Counted from the stretch's first letter, positions 7,860 to 20,027 are shown. The stretch: DNA of 64,000 bases from Ilumatobacteraceae bacterium (GCA_025463305.1 JAOBWK010000095.1:115342-179341); one strand, 5' to 3'. Numbers and translations are program-made. Notes: generated from the letters alone by a model not told the origin.

Positions 7860-9316
7860 CGCTCGTCCCCCAGCGCGTGCTGGTGCTGGGGTGTGGTTCC
7901 GTTTCCCAAGCTGTCGTCCCGCTCCTGGTGCGTGACCTGGCCATCGCGCCGGACAGCATCACGATCGTCGACATGGTCGACAACCGCGCGCGCGTCGCCG
8001 ACTCGCTCGCCAAGGGCGTGCGCTACGAGCAGGACCAGGTGACGCCGGAGAACATCGACGCGTTCCTGTCCGCCCACGTCGGCGGCGGCGACCTGCTGCT
8101 CGACCTGGCGTGGAACATCGACAACCCCACGATCCTCGAGTGGTGCCGGGATCACGACGTGCGCTACCTGAACACCTCGGTCGAGGTGTGGGACCCGTAC
8201 CTCGACCTGCAGACGACGCACCCCGTCGACCGCACGCTGTACGTGCGGCACATGCAGCTACGCAGGATGATGGCCCGCTGGGGCAGCAACGACGGCGCCA
8301 CCGCGGTGCTCGAGCACGGCGCCAACCCCGGCCTCGTCAGCCACTTCGTCAAGCGGGCCCTCGGCGAGATCGCGACGAAGATCCTCAGCGACGGCATCGC
8401 CGGCTCCCGCGCCGCTGGCCTCGAGGCAGCACTCGCCGACGGCGCGTACAACGTGCTCGCCCACCTCACGGGCACCAAGGTCGTGCACATCAGCGAGCGC
8501 GACACGCAGATCACCGACGTGCCCAAGGAGTTCGACGAGTTCGTCAACACCTGGTCCGTCGACGGGTTCTACGAGGAAGGCGTCGCGCCGGCCGAGATGG
8601 GCTGGGGCACGCACGAACTGCGCCTGCCGCCCAACGCCTACACCCACGTCGGGGAGGGGCCGCGCAACCAGATCTGCATGGCCCAGCCGGGCATGAACAC
8701 GTGGGTCCGGTCGTGGGTGCCGTGCGGTCCGATCCACGGGATGGTCATCCGCCACGGCGAGGCGCTGACGATGAGCGACCACCTCACCGTGTGGGACGAC
8801 TTCGGCAACCCGCTGTACCGCCCCACCGTGCACTACGCGTACTGCCCGTCGGAGTCCGCGATCGCGAGCGTGCACGAGCTGCGCCAGGCCGACTGGAAGA
8901 TGCAGAGCCGCCAGCGCATCCTCAACGACGAGATCACCTCCGGCCGCGACGAGCTCGGCGTGCTGCTGATGGGCCACGACTACACCAGCTGGTGGACGGG
9001 TTCGCTGCTGTCCATCGACGAGGCGAGGGCGATCCTGCCGGGCCAGAACGCCACCACCTTGCAGGTGGCCGGCAGCATCATCGGTTGTGTCACCTGGATG
9101 ATCGAGAACCCGCACGCAGGTGTGCGCGTGCCCGACGAGCTGCCGTGGCAGGAGGTGCTCGCCGTCGCCGATCGCTACCTCGGCACGCAGCACTCCGGGC
9201 CGACGGACTGGACGCCGCTGCGCGATCGCAACGACCTGTTCCCGGTGTTCGGCAACGAGAGCGACGGGCTGGATCTCGGCGACCCGTGGCAGTTCACCAA
9301 CTTCCTCGTGCGGTGA
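7856..9316 (+). CDS. hss: Homospermidine synthase
   Basis: The 486-residue protein matches bacterial homospermidine synthase in length and layout: an N-terminal NAD-binding motif VLGCGSVSQAVVPLL at residues 9-23, HGANPGLVSHFVKRAL near residue 160, and the central segment with RNQICMAQPGMNTWVRSW. The enzyme joins two putrescines, or putrescine and spermidine, through an NAD-dependent oxidation-reduction cycle to give homospermidine. Translation is coupled to the 48-residue ORF upstream, and the operon has a leader of about 105 nt and a paired-repeat operator candidate, so polyamine supply is probably regulated. Confidence 0.9.
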   Translation: MTLVPQRVLVLGCGSVSQAVVPLLVRDLAIAPDSITIVDMVDNRARVADSLAKGVRYEQDQVTPENIDAFLSAHVGGGDLLLDLAWNIDNPTILEWCRDHDVRYLNTSVEVWDPYLDLQTTHPVDRTLYVRHMQLRRMMARWGSNDGATAVLEHGANPGLVSHFVKRALGEIATKILSDGIAGSRAAGLEAALADGAYNVLAHLTGTKVVHISERDTQITDVPKEFDEFVNTWSVDGFYEEGVAPAEMGWGTHELRLPPNAYTHVGEGPRNQICMAQPGMNTWVRSWVPCGPIHGMVIRHGEALTMSDHLTVWDDFGNPLYRPTVHYAYCPSESAIASVHELRQADWKMQSRQRILNDEITSGRDELGVLLMGHDYTSWWTGSLLSIDEARAILPGQNATTLQVAGSIIGCVTWMIENPHAGVRVPDELPWQEVLAVADRYLGTQHSGPTDWTPLRDRNDLFPVFGNESDGLDLGDPWQFTNFLVR

Positions 9317-9356
9317 TCGCGGGAACCGTCCGCGCGGCTGCGAACGTCAGACCACC

Positions 9357-9974
9357 ATGTTCCGAACCACCTCGCTCCTGATCGCTGCCGTCGCCGTTGT
9401 CGCCCTGTCGGCCTGCGGCAGCTCCGATCAGACCTCCAGCACCACGCCCGGCACCGCGGCACCCGTCGCCACCGCCGCACCCGTCGCCACGGCAGCACCC
9501 GTCGAGACCGGTGCACCCGTCGAGACCGCTGCACCCGTCGAGACCGCTGCACCGGTCGCCACGGCCGCACCCGTCGCGACGGCCGTGCCGCTGACGACCG
9601 GGGGGCCCAACTACAACGATCCGACGTCGCTGATCGGCCGCACCTGGGTGCCTGCGAGCTTCATCACGGTCGGTCCGCTCGACGACATCCCCGCCACCCT
9701 CGGGGCGACGGTCGTGTTCGGCGCCGACGGCAAGGTGCTGATCGACACCGGCTGCAACACCGGGTCGGCCACGTACACGCTCGCCGGATCGCAGATGACG
9801 ATCGGTCCGATCGCGCTCACCAAGCAGGCCTGTGCCGACGACGTCATGCAGCTGGAGACGAAGATCACCGGGCTGCTCGAGATGCCGTCGTACTGGTCGG
9901 TCGACGGCGAAACCCTCACCGTCTACCCGGCCAACGTCTCCGACAGCGGCATCCGCTTCACCGCCTCGGCGTGA
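9357..9974 (+). CDS. META-domain lipoprotein with APVATA/APVETA repeats
   Basis: The 205-residue product has a signal peptide ending in a lipobox (LSAC, Cys at about 21), then seven copies of a six-residue APV(A/E)T(A/G) repeat as a surface spacer, then a META/HslJ-like domain from about residue 85 (LIGRTWVPASF through SVDGETLTVYPA, with Cys in TGCNTG and KQACADD). META domains occur in HslJ and in lipoproteins of unclear function. The start was chosen to give the signal peptide directly; it lies 40 bp after the hss stop, so co-transcription is possible. A strong hairpin follows. Confidence 0.85.
   Translation: MFRTTSLLIAAVAVVALSACGSSDQTSSTTPGTAAPVATAAPVATAAPVETGAPVETAAPVETAAPVATAAPVATAVPLTTGGPNYNDPTSLIGRTWVPASFITVGPLDDIPATLGATVVFGADGKVLIDTGCNTGSATYTLAGSQMTIGPIALTKQACADDVMQLETKITGLLEMPSYWSVDGETLTVYPANVSDSGIRFTASA
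9459..9584 (+). repeat. Seven tandem 18-bp repeats in the lipoprotein gene
   Basis: Seven consecutive 18-bp units of the form GCACCCGTCGNNACNGNN encode APVATA or APVETA/G. Copies differ at a few positions and keep the frame, so the number of units could vary between strains without breaking the gene. Confidence 0.9.
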
Positions 9975-9977
9975 CGT

Positions 9978-10020
9978 CTGAGTGCGTGATGTCGTGCCGC
10001 AGACGACATCACGCGGTCAG
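9978..10020. terminator. Bidirectional terminator hairpin
   Basis: GCGTGATGTCGT at 9984-9995 and its exact complement at 10003-10014 form a 12-bp stem with a seven-base loop; outer CTGA/TCAG extend it. It lies between the convergent lipoprotein and LLM genes, three bases after the first stop. There is no T tract on either side. Confidence 0.65.
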
Positions 10021-10029
10021 TGACGCCGA

Positions 10030-11043
10030 TCAGGCGGACTTCACCGCCGCGACGGCGGCGGCGATGAGGTCGGTGGAGGCGGCGAACGGCATGTAGAACG
10101 CGACGCGGTCGGAGACCCCGTCGAAGCGCCGGCGCAGCTGCTCGGCCACCTCGCTCGGTGTGCCGCAGACGGCGATGGTGTGCATCACCTCGTCGTCGAT
10201 CAACCCGATCATGTCGACCCAGCGACCCTGCTTCGACAGCGCGTTCAGCTCGACGTGCAGATCGCCCCAGCCGTGGGCGCGCAGCACCGGCGCATAGGAG
10301 GGCGTCGACCCGTAGAACGACAGCAGCGCCTTGACCCCGCCGACGGCAGCGGCGTACTCGGCCTCGTCGCGTCCGACGCAGACGATGGCCTGGCTGACGA
10401 TGGAGATGTCGGCCCGCGTGCGGCCGCCGCGCTCGAGCCCGATCGAGATGTTCGGCAGGGTGTGCTCGGTGAAGTACCGCTCGGTGCTGAACGGCATCAC
10501 CAGCAACCCGTCGGCGACCTCGGCCGTCATCTGGGTCATCTTCGGGCCGAGTGCGCCGAGCCAGATCGGCGGCGCGCCACCGGTGTTCGGGCCGGGGTTG
10601 AACATCGGGGTCATCAGGGTGTGGCGGTAGAACTCACCCTCGAACCGCAGCCGCTCGCCGGTGGCCCACGCGGCGAAGATCGCGCGCAGGGCGAGGACGA
10701 GCTCGCGCATGCGCGCCACCGGCGGATCGAACGCCGCGCCGAAGCGCTTCTCGATCTGCGGCTTGATCTGCGAGCCGAGGCCGAGCATGAACCGGCCACC
10801 GCTGAGCAGCTGCAGATCGTTGGCGAGGTAGGCGAGCTGCATCGGGTTGCGGGGCAGCGCGATCGCGACGTTCGTGTAGAGGTCGACGGGTGCGCCGGCG
10901 GCGGCGAGGGTGAGCGGCACGAAGCCGTCGTGGGGGCCTTCGAACGTGAACGCGCCGTCGACGCCCGCCTCGGCGAGCTGCGCGGCCTCGGCCGCGGCTC
11001 CACCGAACGAGCGGAGTTGGGTGTCGATCTTGAAGGCGGCCAT
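10030..11043 (-). CDS. LLM-class F420-dependent oxidoreductase
   Basis: The 337-residue protein has the luciferase-like TIM-barrel signature: GPHDGFVPLTLAAA near residue 40, VAIALPRNPMQLAYLANDLQLLSGGRFMLG (two overlapping parts of the canonical motif) and GGAPPIWLGALGPKMTQMTAEVADGLL. It resembles the mycobacterial subfamily of probable F420-dependent oxidoreductases annotated by TIGR03617. Such enzymes transfer hydride from reduced F420 to varied substrates; the substrate is unknown. The start has TACGGT six bases upstream. Confidence 0.85.
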   Translation of the reverse strand: MAAFKIDTQLRSFGGAAAEAAQLAEAGVDGAFTFEGPHDGFVPLTLAAAGAPVDLYTNVAIALPRNPMQLAYLANDLQLLSGGRFMLGLGSQIKPQIEKRFGAAFDPPVARMRELVLALRAIFAAWATGERLRFEGEFYRHTLMTPMFNPGPNTGGAPPIWLGALGPKMTQMTAEVADGLLVMPFSTERYFTEHTLPNISIGLERGGRTRADISIVSQAIVCVGRDEAEYAAAVGGVKALLSFYGSTPSYAPVLRAHGWGDLHVELNALSKQGRWVDMIGLIDDEVMHTIAVCGTPSEVAEQLRRRFDGVSDRVAFYMPFAASTDLIAAAVAAVKSA

Positions 11044-11049
11044 CGCCGG

Positions 11050-11055
11050 ACCGTA
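11050..11055 (-). promoter_or_regulatory. -10 box TACGGT of the LLM gene
   Basis: TACGGT on the minus strand lies six bases before the ATG at 11043; no ribosome-binding site is seen. Confidence 0.5.
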
Positions 11056-11157
11056 TCCGGCAGACCCGCAGGTCAGCGAGTTCCGACAGCAGAACTCTCA
11101 CCATCCTCTTACTGATGTCTTACGGCGCGCACGCCCCTTTGTTCGACACTGCCGGTC

Positions 11158-11970
11158 ATGCTCATAGCCCGTCGGCGCGCCACTTTGCTCTCGATCGTGT
11201 CGTTGGGGGTGGTGCTCACGTTCGTCGCCGCCTCATGCGGCAGCAGCAGCAAGAGCTCGAGCACACCGAAGGTGGCCACGCTCGGGACGGCGACCGCGGC
11301 ATCCGGTGGCACCGCGTCATCGACGCCGGTCAACACCCAGGACGCGCTCCTCGCGTACGCGAAGTGCATGCGCGACAACGGCATCGACATGGCCGACCCG
11401 ACGTTCGACGCGAACGGCAACCCGACCGGCGGGATCTTCGGACGCAACTCCGGCATCGACCGCCGCTCCGAGGAGTTCCAGACCGCGCAGGGGGCGTGCG
11501 GCGGCCTGATCAAGGGCGTCACGTTCGGCAACGGCCAGGGCGGCGGTCTCAACCGCAACGCGATCCAGTCCGCGCTCAACGACTTCACCGCCTGCCTGCG
11601 CGACAAGGGCCTCGACGTGAACGACATCACGTTCGGCAACGGCCAGGGCCGCGCCAACGGCGGTGGCGGCTTCGGTGGTCCTCCCGGCACGGGTGGCGCG
11701 ACCACGGGCACCGGCGGCGGCAACGGCGGTGGCGCAGGCGCGACGCCGGCTGGCGGCAGCACGCCCGGTGGTGGTGGCGGCTTCGGTGGACCGCCCGGGA
11801 CCGGTGGTGCGGGTCGGAACAACGGTGCGGGCTTCGATCCCACCGCGCGGATCATCAGCCAGCTCAAGCTCGACGACACGGACCCGACGGTGAAGGCCGC
11901 GGTCACCGCGTGCCAGTCGATCCTCGACGGCGCCTTCCGGCCGACCACCACCAGCACCACGACCGGCTGA
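11158..11970 (+). CDS. Secreted lipoprotein of the ABC-exporter operon
   Basis: The 270-residue product has a signal peptide ending in a lipobox (VAASC, Cys at about 27). The mature part contains two related units, YAKCMRDNGIDMADPTF and FTACLRDKGLDVNDITF, each with a Cys, followed by glycine-rich linkers containing a duplicated GGGGFGGPPGTGGA and a C-terminal helix with another Cys. No named domain is recognised. Its stop overlaps the start of the first membrane-fusion gene, so it is the first gene of the exporter operon and likely a cell-surface accessory. A degenerate -10 (GACACT) is seven bases upstream. Confidence 0.75.
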   Translation: MLIARRRATLLSIVSLGVVLTFVAASCGSSSKSSSTPKVATLGTATAASGGTASSTPVNTQDALLAYAKCMRDNGIDMADPTFDANGNPTGGIFGRNSGIDRRSEEFQTAQGACGGLIKGVTFGNGQGGGLNRNAIQSALNDFTACLRDKGLDVNDITFGNGQGRANGGGGFGGPPGTGGATTGTGGGNGGGAGATPAGGSTPGGGGGFGGPPGTGGAGRNNGAGFDPTARIISQLKLDDTDPTVKAAVTACQSILDGAFRPTTTSTTTG

Positions 11971-13541
11971 TGTCGCGTCCGCTCAAGGTCGCACTCGCCG
12001 TCGTCGTCATCGCCGCAGCGGGCGCCGGCGGCATCGCGTACGCGAAGTCGCGCAACCCGAAGTCGGCACCTTCCGTCTCGACGGCCAAGGCCGCGCTCAC
12101 GACGACCAAGATCCAGCAGAAGGACCTGACGACGTACGACGAGACGACGGCGACGCTCGGCTTCACCACGTCGGTCGCCGTTGCCTCGCCCGTCGAGGGG
12201 ACCATCACCACGATCGCCAAGACCGGCGACACGATCGACGCCGGATCGGTGGTGGCGACGATCGACGGCAACCCCGTCGTCGCGCTCATCGGTGACGTGC
12301 CCGGCTACCGCGACCTCTCGACCGCGTCGTCCGACGGCGCCGACGTGCGCGAGCTCGAGCAGAACCTGGTGATGCTGGGCTTCGACCCCGATCACAAGAT
12401 CGTGATCGACGAGACCTACGACGCGGCCACCAAGGCCGCCGTCACGCTCTGGGAGGACAGCCTCGGGCTCACCGGCGACGGCAAGGTCCCGCAGAGCGAG
12501 GTCGTCTACATCCCCGGCAAGCTGCTCGTCGACACGGTGGCCGGCACGGTCGGCGGTGCCGCGAAATCGGGGTCCACGCTGCTCACCGGACGCCAGGAGG
12601 AGCGGAAGTTCCTGATCTCGTCCACCGTCGGCCAGGGCGCCGGCGGCACGGGTCGCAACGGCACGGTCGGATCGTTCGTCGCGCCGGGCACGGCCGTCTC
12701 CACCGGCACGGTGCTGTTCTGGGAGAGCTACGTCCCGGTGGTCGCGATCGAGGGCGATCCAGCCGCGACGCCGGCGCTCGACCGCGACCTGAAGATCGGC
12801 GTGTCAGACGGTGCCGACGTGAAGCTGCTCGAGGAGATGCTCAAAGCCGGCGGCTTCGACCCGACGAACGCGATGACGGTCGACGACCACTTCGACGGCG
12901 CCACCGCGTACGCGGTGGTGCTGTGGCAGCAGAAGCTCGGCCTCGCACACACCGGTGGCGACGTCGTGGTCCACAAGGGCAGCTTCGTGGTCGTGCCGTC
13001 CGGCCTGTTCGCCGGCACGCCGCTCGTCGCCGACGGCACCGCGCTTGCGTCCGACAGCAACGTGCTCACCCTCACGACGGCTGCCCGCGAGGTGACCACG
13101 ACGGCGCCCGTCGGCGACGCGACGTTCGCGGTCGGAGCGAAGATCGACGTCGAGTTCCCCGACGGCACCGAGCAGCCCGGCACGGTCGTGGCCGTCGGCA
13201 ACGTGGCCACCAACACGTCGAACACGCCGGGCTCGACCCCGAGCGTCACCATCACGATCCACGTCGACAACATCCCGTCCACCGTCGACTCGTTCGTGCA
13301 GATCCCGGTGACGCTGCGGGTGGTGGACCAGTCCGAGCCGAAGGCGTTCGTCGTCCCGGTGAGCTCGCTGGTCGCGCTCGCCGAGGGCGGTTACGCGCTG
13401 GAGGTCGTCGACGGCAAGAACCCCGATGGCACCAACGCGACGCACCTCATCGGCGTCACGACCGGACTGTTCACCGACGGGTTCGTCTCGGTGACCGGCA
13501 AGTCCGTGGCCGCCGGGTTGGAGATCGTGGTGCCGTCGTGA
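11970..13541 (+). CDS. Membrane-fusion protein with two peptidoglycan-binding domains
   Basis: The 523-residue protein has one N-terminal membrane helix (about residues 5-24) and an extracellular part resembling efflux adaptor proteins. Two similar modules follow, each with a lipoyl-like strand segment and a peptidoglycan-binding-1-like domain (about 119-190, [17 protein letters not shown]; about 278-347, [17 protein letters not shown]), then a beta-barrel-like end. The start ATG overlaps the preceding stop and the stop overlaps the ATPase start. The likely role is to connect the ABC exporter to the cell wall. A Gram-positive cell has no TolC partner, so the cell-wall anchoring is a reasonable inference. 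Confidence 0.8.
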   Translation: MSRPLKVALAVVVIAAAGAGGIAYAKSRNPKSAPSVSTAKAALTTTKIQQKDLTTYDETTATLGFTTSVAVASPVEGTITTIAKTGDTIDAGSVVATIDGNPVVALIGDVPGYRDLSTASSDGADVRELEQNLVMLGFDPDHKIVIDETYDAATKAAVTLWEDSLGLTGDGKVPQSEVVYIPGKLLVDTVAGTVGGAAKSGSTLLTGRQEERKFLISSTVGQGAGGTGRNGTVGSFVAPGTAVSTGTVLFWESYVPVVAIEGDPAATPALDRDLKIGVSDGADVKLLEEMLKAGGFDPTNAMTVDDHFDGATAYAVVLWQQKLGLAHTGGDVVVHKGSFVVVPSGLFAGTPLVADGTALASDSNVLTLTTAAREVTTTAPVGDATFAVGAKIDVEFPDGTEQPGTVVAVGNVATNTSNTPGSTPSVTITIHVDNIPSTVDSFVQIPVTLRVVDQSEPKAFVVPVSSLVALAEGGYALEVVDGKNPDGTNATHLIGVTTGLFTDGFVSVTGKSVAAGLEIVVPS

Positions 13542-14374
13542 GCCGGGCTGGGCGACGACGCACTGCGGCCGGAGGGACGGCATCGACCCGGACGGGGGAC
13601 GATGCCGTTGCTCCGGCGCTCGAACTGATCGACGTCGTCAAGGAGTACGGCGGCGATCCGCCGATCCGCGCCCTCGACGGCGTGTCACTGCGGATCGAGC
13701 AGGGCGAGCTCGCCGCGATCGTCGGGCCATCGGGCTCGGGCAAGTCGACGCTCCTCCACATCATCGGCACCCTCGACCGCCCGACGAGTGGCCTGCTGCG
13801 CCTCGCCGGCGTCGAGGCCTCGGGGATGTCCGACAAGCAGCTCTCGGCCGTGCGGTCGCAGCTGATCGGGTTCGTGTTCCAGCAGTTCTTCCTGATCGAG
13901 GGCATGTCCGCGCTGGACAACGTCGCCAACGGGTTGCTGTACCGCGGCGTGTCGCCGAGCGAGCGGCGGCGCGCCGCCCATGAGGCGCTCGACCGGGTGG
14001 GTCTCGGCCACCGCGTCGGCCACACCCCGAACCACCTCTCCGGTGGCGAACGCCAGCGCGTCGCCATCGCCCGGGCCATCGTCAACCGGCCGTCGATCGT
14101 GCTCGCCGACGAGCCCACCGGCAACCTCGACTCCCGCTCCGGCGCGGCGGTGATGGAGTTGATCCGCGAGCTCCACGCCGAAGGGCGCACGATCGTGATC
14201 ATCACCCACGACCGCGAGCTGGCAGCGTCGCTCCCCCGGCGGATCTCGGTGCGCGACGGCGCGATCGAGTCCGACGAGCGTGACGCCCCGTTCGCGCCGC
14301 CGGCCGCGTCGCTCGCCGATCCGACGACCCCACCGGCCGACGCCGCCCCGGCGCTCGCGGACGCGACATCGTGA
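13538..14374 (+). CDS. MacB-type ABC transporter ATP-binding protein
   Basis: The 278-residue ATPase has Walker [11 protein letters not shown]-loop in VFQQFF, signature LSGGERQR, Walker B IVLADEPT and switch His in IITHD. It belongs to the LolD/MacB ATPase family that works with FtsX-type permeases. The GTG start overlaps the previous stop (GTGA), and the stop overlaps the permease start in the same way. An extra low-complexity tail of about 30 residues rich in Ala and Pro follows the ATPase domain. Confidence 0.92.
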   Translation: MSRAGRRRTAAGGTASTRTGDDAVAPALELIDVVKEYGGDPPIRALDGVSLRIEQGELAAIVGPSGSGKSTLLHIIGTLDRPTSGLLRLAGVEASGMSDKQLSAVRSQLIGFVFQQFFLIEGMSALDNVANGLLYRGVSPSERRRAAHEALDRVGLGHRVGHTPNHLSGGERQRVAIARAIVNRPSIVLADEPTGNLDSRSGAAVMELIRELHAEGRTIVIITHDRELAASLPRRISVRDGAIESDERDAPFAPPAASLADPTTPPADAAPALADATS

Positions 14375-15591
14375 CTGCGACCACCGTGTCGAGCAAGCCG
14401 CTGGCCGGATCCCGGCTGCGCCTCGGCGACATCATCCGGGTCGGGTCGCTCGGCCTGCGCACCCGACGGCTGCGCACGGGCCTCTCGACGCTGGGCGTCG
14501 CGATCGGCATCGCGGCGATGGTGGGCGTGCTCGGCCTGTCCGCTTCGTCGCAGCAGGACCTCCAGGCGCGCATCCGCGCCCTGGGCACCAACCTGCTCGA
14601 GGTCCAGGCCGGTCAGGGCCTCGGCCGTGGCACCGGCCAGCTGCCCGACACGGCCGTGGCGATGGTCAGCCGGATCGGGCCGGTCACCGCGGTGAGCTCG
14701 ATCGCCACCATCCAGGGTGCGGTGCGGCGCACGGACGCGGTGTCGACGGGCATCACCAGCGGCATCTCGATCTTCGCCGCCGACCCCGGCCTGCTCGAGA
14801 CGCTGCACGGCAAGATGGCCGACGGCCAGTGGCTCGACACGGCGACGAGCGCCTACCCGGCAGTGGTGCTCGGCTGGACCGCGGCGCAGAAGCTCGGCAT
14901 CTCGAGCGTCGCCGACGAGCTGCGCGTGCGGATCAACGACGTGTGGTTCTCGGTCATCGGGATCCTCGAACCGAACACCACCGCCGATGGTCTCGACCGC
15001 TCCGCCATCGTCGGCATCCCCGCTGCCGCGACCTACCTCCTCGACGCCGATGTCGTGCCGGAGATCATCTACGTGCGCACCACCGACGGCGCCACCGACG
15101 ATGTGCGCGCGGTGCTGTCGAACACCGTGAACCCCGAGACGCCCGACGAGGTCGAGGTGTCCCGGCCGTCCGATGCGCTCGCCGCCGAGAACGCGGCGAG
15201 CAACGCGTTCACCTCGCTGTTCCTCGGCCTCGGCGGCGTGGCGCTGCTCGTCGGTGGCATTGGCATCGCCAACGTGATGGTCATCGCCGTGATCGAGCGA
15301 CGCAGCGAGATCGGCCTGCGCCGCGCCCTCGGCGCAACTCGCGCCCACATCCGCCGCCAGTTCCTCACCGAAGCCGTGCTGCTGGCTGGTGCGGGCGGCG
15401 TGGTCGGCGTGGCCCTCGGCGCCGGTGTCACCGCCATCTACGCGCACATCAAGCACTGGCAGGTCGTGGTGCCACCCGTGGCGATCGTCGGCGGACTGAT
15501 CGCGGCCGTCGTGATCGGCGGCATCGCCGGCCTGTACCCGGCGTCGCGAGCCGCGCGCCTGCCACCCACGGAAGCGCTGCGATCCAATTGA
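14371..15591 (+). CDS. FtsX/MacB-like ABC transporter permease
   Basis: The 406-residue protein has the MacB layout: one membrane helix near residues 35-60, a large extracellular MacB-PCD-like domain, and three helices in the last 130 residues around the conserved [28 protein letters not shown]. Members of this family do not move substrate through the membrane but use ATP to drive motions outside it. The GTG start overlaps the ATPase stop (GTGA) and the stop overlaps the following TTG start (TTGA). Confidence 0.92.
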   Translation: MTATTVSSKPLAGSRLRLGDIIRVGSLGLRTRRLRTGLSTLGVAIGIAAMVGVLGLSASSQQDLQARIRALGTNLLEVQAGQGLGRGTGQLPDTAVAMVSRIGPVTAVSSIATIQGAVRRTDAVSTGITSGISIFAADPGLLETLHGKMADGQWLDTATSAYPAVVLGWTAAQKLGISSVADELRVRINDVWFSVIGILEPNTTADGLDRSAIVGIPAAATYLLDADVVPEIIYVRTTDGATDDVRAVLSNTVNPETPDEVEVSRPSDALAAENAASNAFTSLFLGLGGVALLVGGIGIANVMVIAVIERRSEIGLRRALGATRAHIRRQFLTEAVLLAGAGGVVGVALGAGVTAIYAHIKHWQVVVPPVAIVGGLIAAVVIGGIAGLYPASRAARLPPTEALRSN

Positions 15592-17564
15592 GCGAGCCGA
15601 CGCCAACCCCTGACGCACCCGATGCGACGCCGCCCATCGACGCCGCCGCGCCGCCCATCGACGTCGCCGCGCCGCCAGTCGAGGCCGAGCCGACCGGCGA
15701 GATGCTGATCATCGAGCCGTCGTCGACGGACCTGATGCCGATCGAGACCGCCTCGACCGAGCTCGTCGCGACGGCACCGTTGCTCGTCGCTCCCGTCCGC
15801 GCGGCGCCCGCCGTCGTGACCGCGCGACGGCCGAAGCGACATGTCGCGCGCACCATTCGGCGGCTGCTGCTGGTCCTGATCCTCGCCACTGCCGCGGCGA
15901 CGGGCGGCTACTTCGCCGAGAAGCGGACGCCGTCGAAGAGCGCCGCTGCGCCGGCGATCCTGAAGACGGCCGCCGTGACGTCGGGCGACCTCACCACGAC
16001 GGAGAAGATCGACGGCACGTTGGAGCTGTCCGACTCGTTCGCCGTCCTGCACCGGATCGAGGGCCAGACGAGCAGCGCCGACACCGCGACGCCGGCCGCC
16101 GCGGCGACCTCGACGGCCACGGCGACCGGGACAGGGGCCGCGACGGGTGGTGGCAACGCGAACGCCACCGGATCGGGCGGAGCCGCGGCCGCGGGCGGCG
16201 CAGCCGGCACCGGCGCCGGGGCGTTCGTGGCGGCAGCGATCGGGGCATCGATCCGTGCCGTCGACGACACCTGCCCGATCCCACCCGGGACCGACCCGAC
16301 CACCACCACGACCACCATCGACCCGACGGGTGCATCGCCATGCCCCGGCGGCAGCGCTCCGGTTCCGACGACCGTGCCAGCCACGACCCCGGCCACCTCA
16401 CCGGCGACGACGGTCAGCACGCCGGCCACGACACCACCGGGCACGACCGCACCCGGCACCACCACACCACCCGGCACCACGACACCGAGCGGGACATCGC
16501 TGCCCGGCACCGGTCCCACCACGATCCCCGGCGGGCCACCTGGCGCCGCAGGACCCGGGGGCTCGACCACCGTTCCCGGTGACACGGTCCCTGGCGAGAC
16601 CAGCACCACCGACACGACGGCGGGCGGCGGGCGTGGTGGCACCCGCGGAGGCGGGGGTTTCGGCGGGGGTGGCTCGAGCCGAGGCGGCGGCGGGACCAGC
16701 GGCTCCGGCGGTTCGTCCGCGGCATCCGCACGCGTGACGCAGACGGTCACGTCGGTGATCGGCATCGGCTCCACCGTCGGCCTCGGAGACGTGCTGTACA
16801 CCGTCGACAGCCAGCCCGTCATCGCGCTCAGCGGCGCGCTGCCGGCATGGCGCAGCCTGTCGACCTCGTCGACCGCCGGCCCCGACATCCAGCAACTGGA
16901 GAGCAGCCTGGTGTCGCTCGGCTACGACCCCACCGGCACGGTGAAGATCGACGACACCTTCGACTCCCACACCCGGGCGATGGTGGAGCGCTGGCAGACA
17001 GGCCTCGGCATCAAGGCCACCGGCACGGTGCCGCTCGGCTCGGTCGTGTTCCTGCCCTCGGCCGCGGGCGGATCGACCACGCGGGTCAGCAGCGTGACGG
17101 CCGGGGTCGGCGACAAGGTCGGCGACGGCGACACGATCGTCACCCTCACGGCCGACACCCAGGACGTCGTCATCGATGTGCCGGACGGCGACGAGACGTT
17201 CATCACTCCAGGCCTGTCGGTGCAGCTCGGGGACGGCACCGGGACCGTCAGCCTGCTGCGCTCGGTCGACCGCAGCGGCACCGTCGTCGTGCAAGCGGTG
17301 ATCACGCCGACCGCGCCGATCGCCGACGCGTCGAACGGCGCGACGGTGAAGGTGACGATCACCTCCGACGACGTCAGTGGCGTCCTCGTCGTGCCGGCCG
17401 ATGCGCTCCTGTCGCGCCTCGACGGCACGTACGCCGTGCAGGTCCAAGCGGCCGACGGCACCGTTTCATGGCACACCGTGGAGCTGCTCGGGGTGAGCGG
17501 CAACAAGGTGGGCATTCGCGGCGACGGTCTCGCCGCAGGGTCGCTCGTGCTGGTTCCCGTCTAG
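15588..17564 (+). CDS. Second membrane-fusion protein, PGBD with long low-complexity insert
   Basis: The frame starts at a TTG overlapping the permease stop (TTGA), the fourth such overlap in this operon. The 658-residue product has a cytoplasmic Pro/Ala-rich stretch of about 80 residues, a basic segment, one membrane helix (about 90-110), an adaptor-like strand region, an insert of about 220 residues rich in Gly, Thr, Ala and Pro (about 164-382), a peptidoglycan-binding-like domain (about 431-490, GPDIQQLESSLVSLGYD) and a C-terminal adaptor barrel. It parallels the first adaptor but has a single PGBD. A later ATG (about 15701) could be the true start. Confidence 0.75.
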   Translation: MSEPTPTPDAPDATPPIDAAAPPIDVAAPPVEAEPTGEMLIIEPSSTDLMPIETASTELVATAPLLVAPVRAAPAVVTARRPKRHVARTIRRLLLVLILATAAATGGYFAEKRTPSKSAAAPAILKTAAVTSGDLTTTEKIDGTLELSDSFAVLHRIEGQTSSADTATPAAAATSTATATGTGAATGGGNANATGSGGAAAAGGAAGTGAGAFVAAAIGASIRAVDDTCPIPPGTDPTTTTTTIDPTGASPCPGGSAPVPTTVPATTPATSPATTVSTPATTPPGTTAPGTTTPPGTTTPSGTSLPGTGPTTIPGGPPGAAGPGGSTTVPGDTVPGETSTTDTTAGGGRGGTRGGGGFGGGGSSRGGGGTSGSGGSSAASARVTQTVTSVIGIGSTVGLGDVLYTVDSQPVIALSGALPAWRSLSTSSTAGPDIQQLESSLVSLGYDPTGTVKIDDTFDSHTRAMVERWQTGLGIKATGTVPLGSVVFLPSAAGGSTTRVSSVTAGVGDKVGDGDTIVTLTADTQDVVIDVPDGDETFITPGLSVQLGDGTGTVSLLRSVDRSGTVVVQAVITPTAPIADASNGATVKVTITSDDVSGVLVVPADALLSRLDGTYAVQVQAADGTVSWHTVELLGVSGNKVGIRGDGLAAGSLVLVPV

Positions 17565-17577
17565 CACGAGCCGTGGC

Positions 17578-19573
<1,996 letters not shown>

Positions 19574-19603
19574 GGGTTCCCCGGGCGATCCGGCGGCGCC
19601 GAC

Positions 19604-19609
19604 TAGGTT
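19604..19609 (+). promoter_or_regulatory. -10 box TAGGTT
   Basis: TAGGTT lies six bases before the ATG at 19616 with no ribosome-binding site, so a leaderless mRNA is expected. Confidence 0.5.
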
Positions 19610-19615
19610 GACCGG

Positions 19616-19957
19616 ATGGGCCGCTGGATCAGACGACTGCTCACGCTGACGCTCGTCGGCGGTGCGATCTTCGCGATCGTGCGGGCGCGGGGACGTGCCG
19701 CCGAACCGACGGGGACGGCGATCGCGCCGGAGAGCACTTGGCCACCGCTCGCCCAGCCAGGGCCCGAACCTGAACCCGATTGGGTGCTTCCGACCGACGA
19801 CCACTCGTGCCCGATCGGCTACCCGATCAAGGCCAACGACAGCAGCCACATCTTCCACGTGCCCGGCGGCCGCTTCTACGACCGGACCCATGCCGAGCGC
19901 TGCTACGCCACTGCGGAAGCGGCCGAGCGCGACGGCTACCGTCGCGCCAAGGCGTGA
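19616..19957 (+). CDS. Membrane-anchored sunset-domain protein
   Basis: The 113-residue protein has an N-terminal membrane helix (about residues 7-24), a Pro/Glu-rich linker, and a C-terminal domain with CPIGYPIKANDSSHIFHVPGG and FYDRTHAERCYATAEAAERDGYRRAK. This pattern with two Cys and the YPIK-N...H-PGG core is what databases call a sunset domain, common in actinobacteria and of unknown function. The domain would face outside the cell. Confidence 0.75.
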   Translation: MGRWIRRLLTLTLVGGAIFAIVRARGRAAEPTGTAIAPESTWPPLAQPGPEPEPDWVLPTDDHSCPIGYPIKANDSSHIFHVPGGRFYDRTHAERCYATAEAAERDGYRRAKA

Positions 19958-20027
19958 CCGCCCCAGCGTCACCCCACACGCCCAACCACCTCACGTCCCA
20001 GCCACCTCAATCAGGGAGAATCCAGCC

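Noticed and set aside
9459..9584. Short regular repeats that might be a CRISPR array
   Set aside because: The units are directly tandem without spacers and lie in frame inside a lipoprotein gene.
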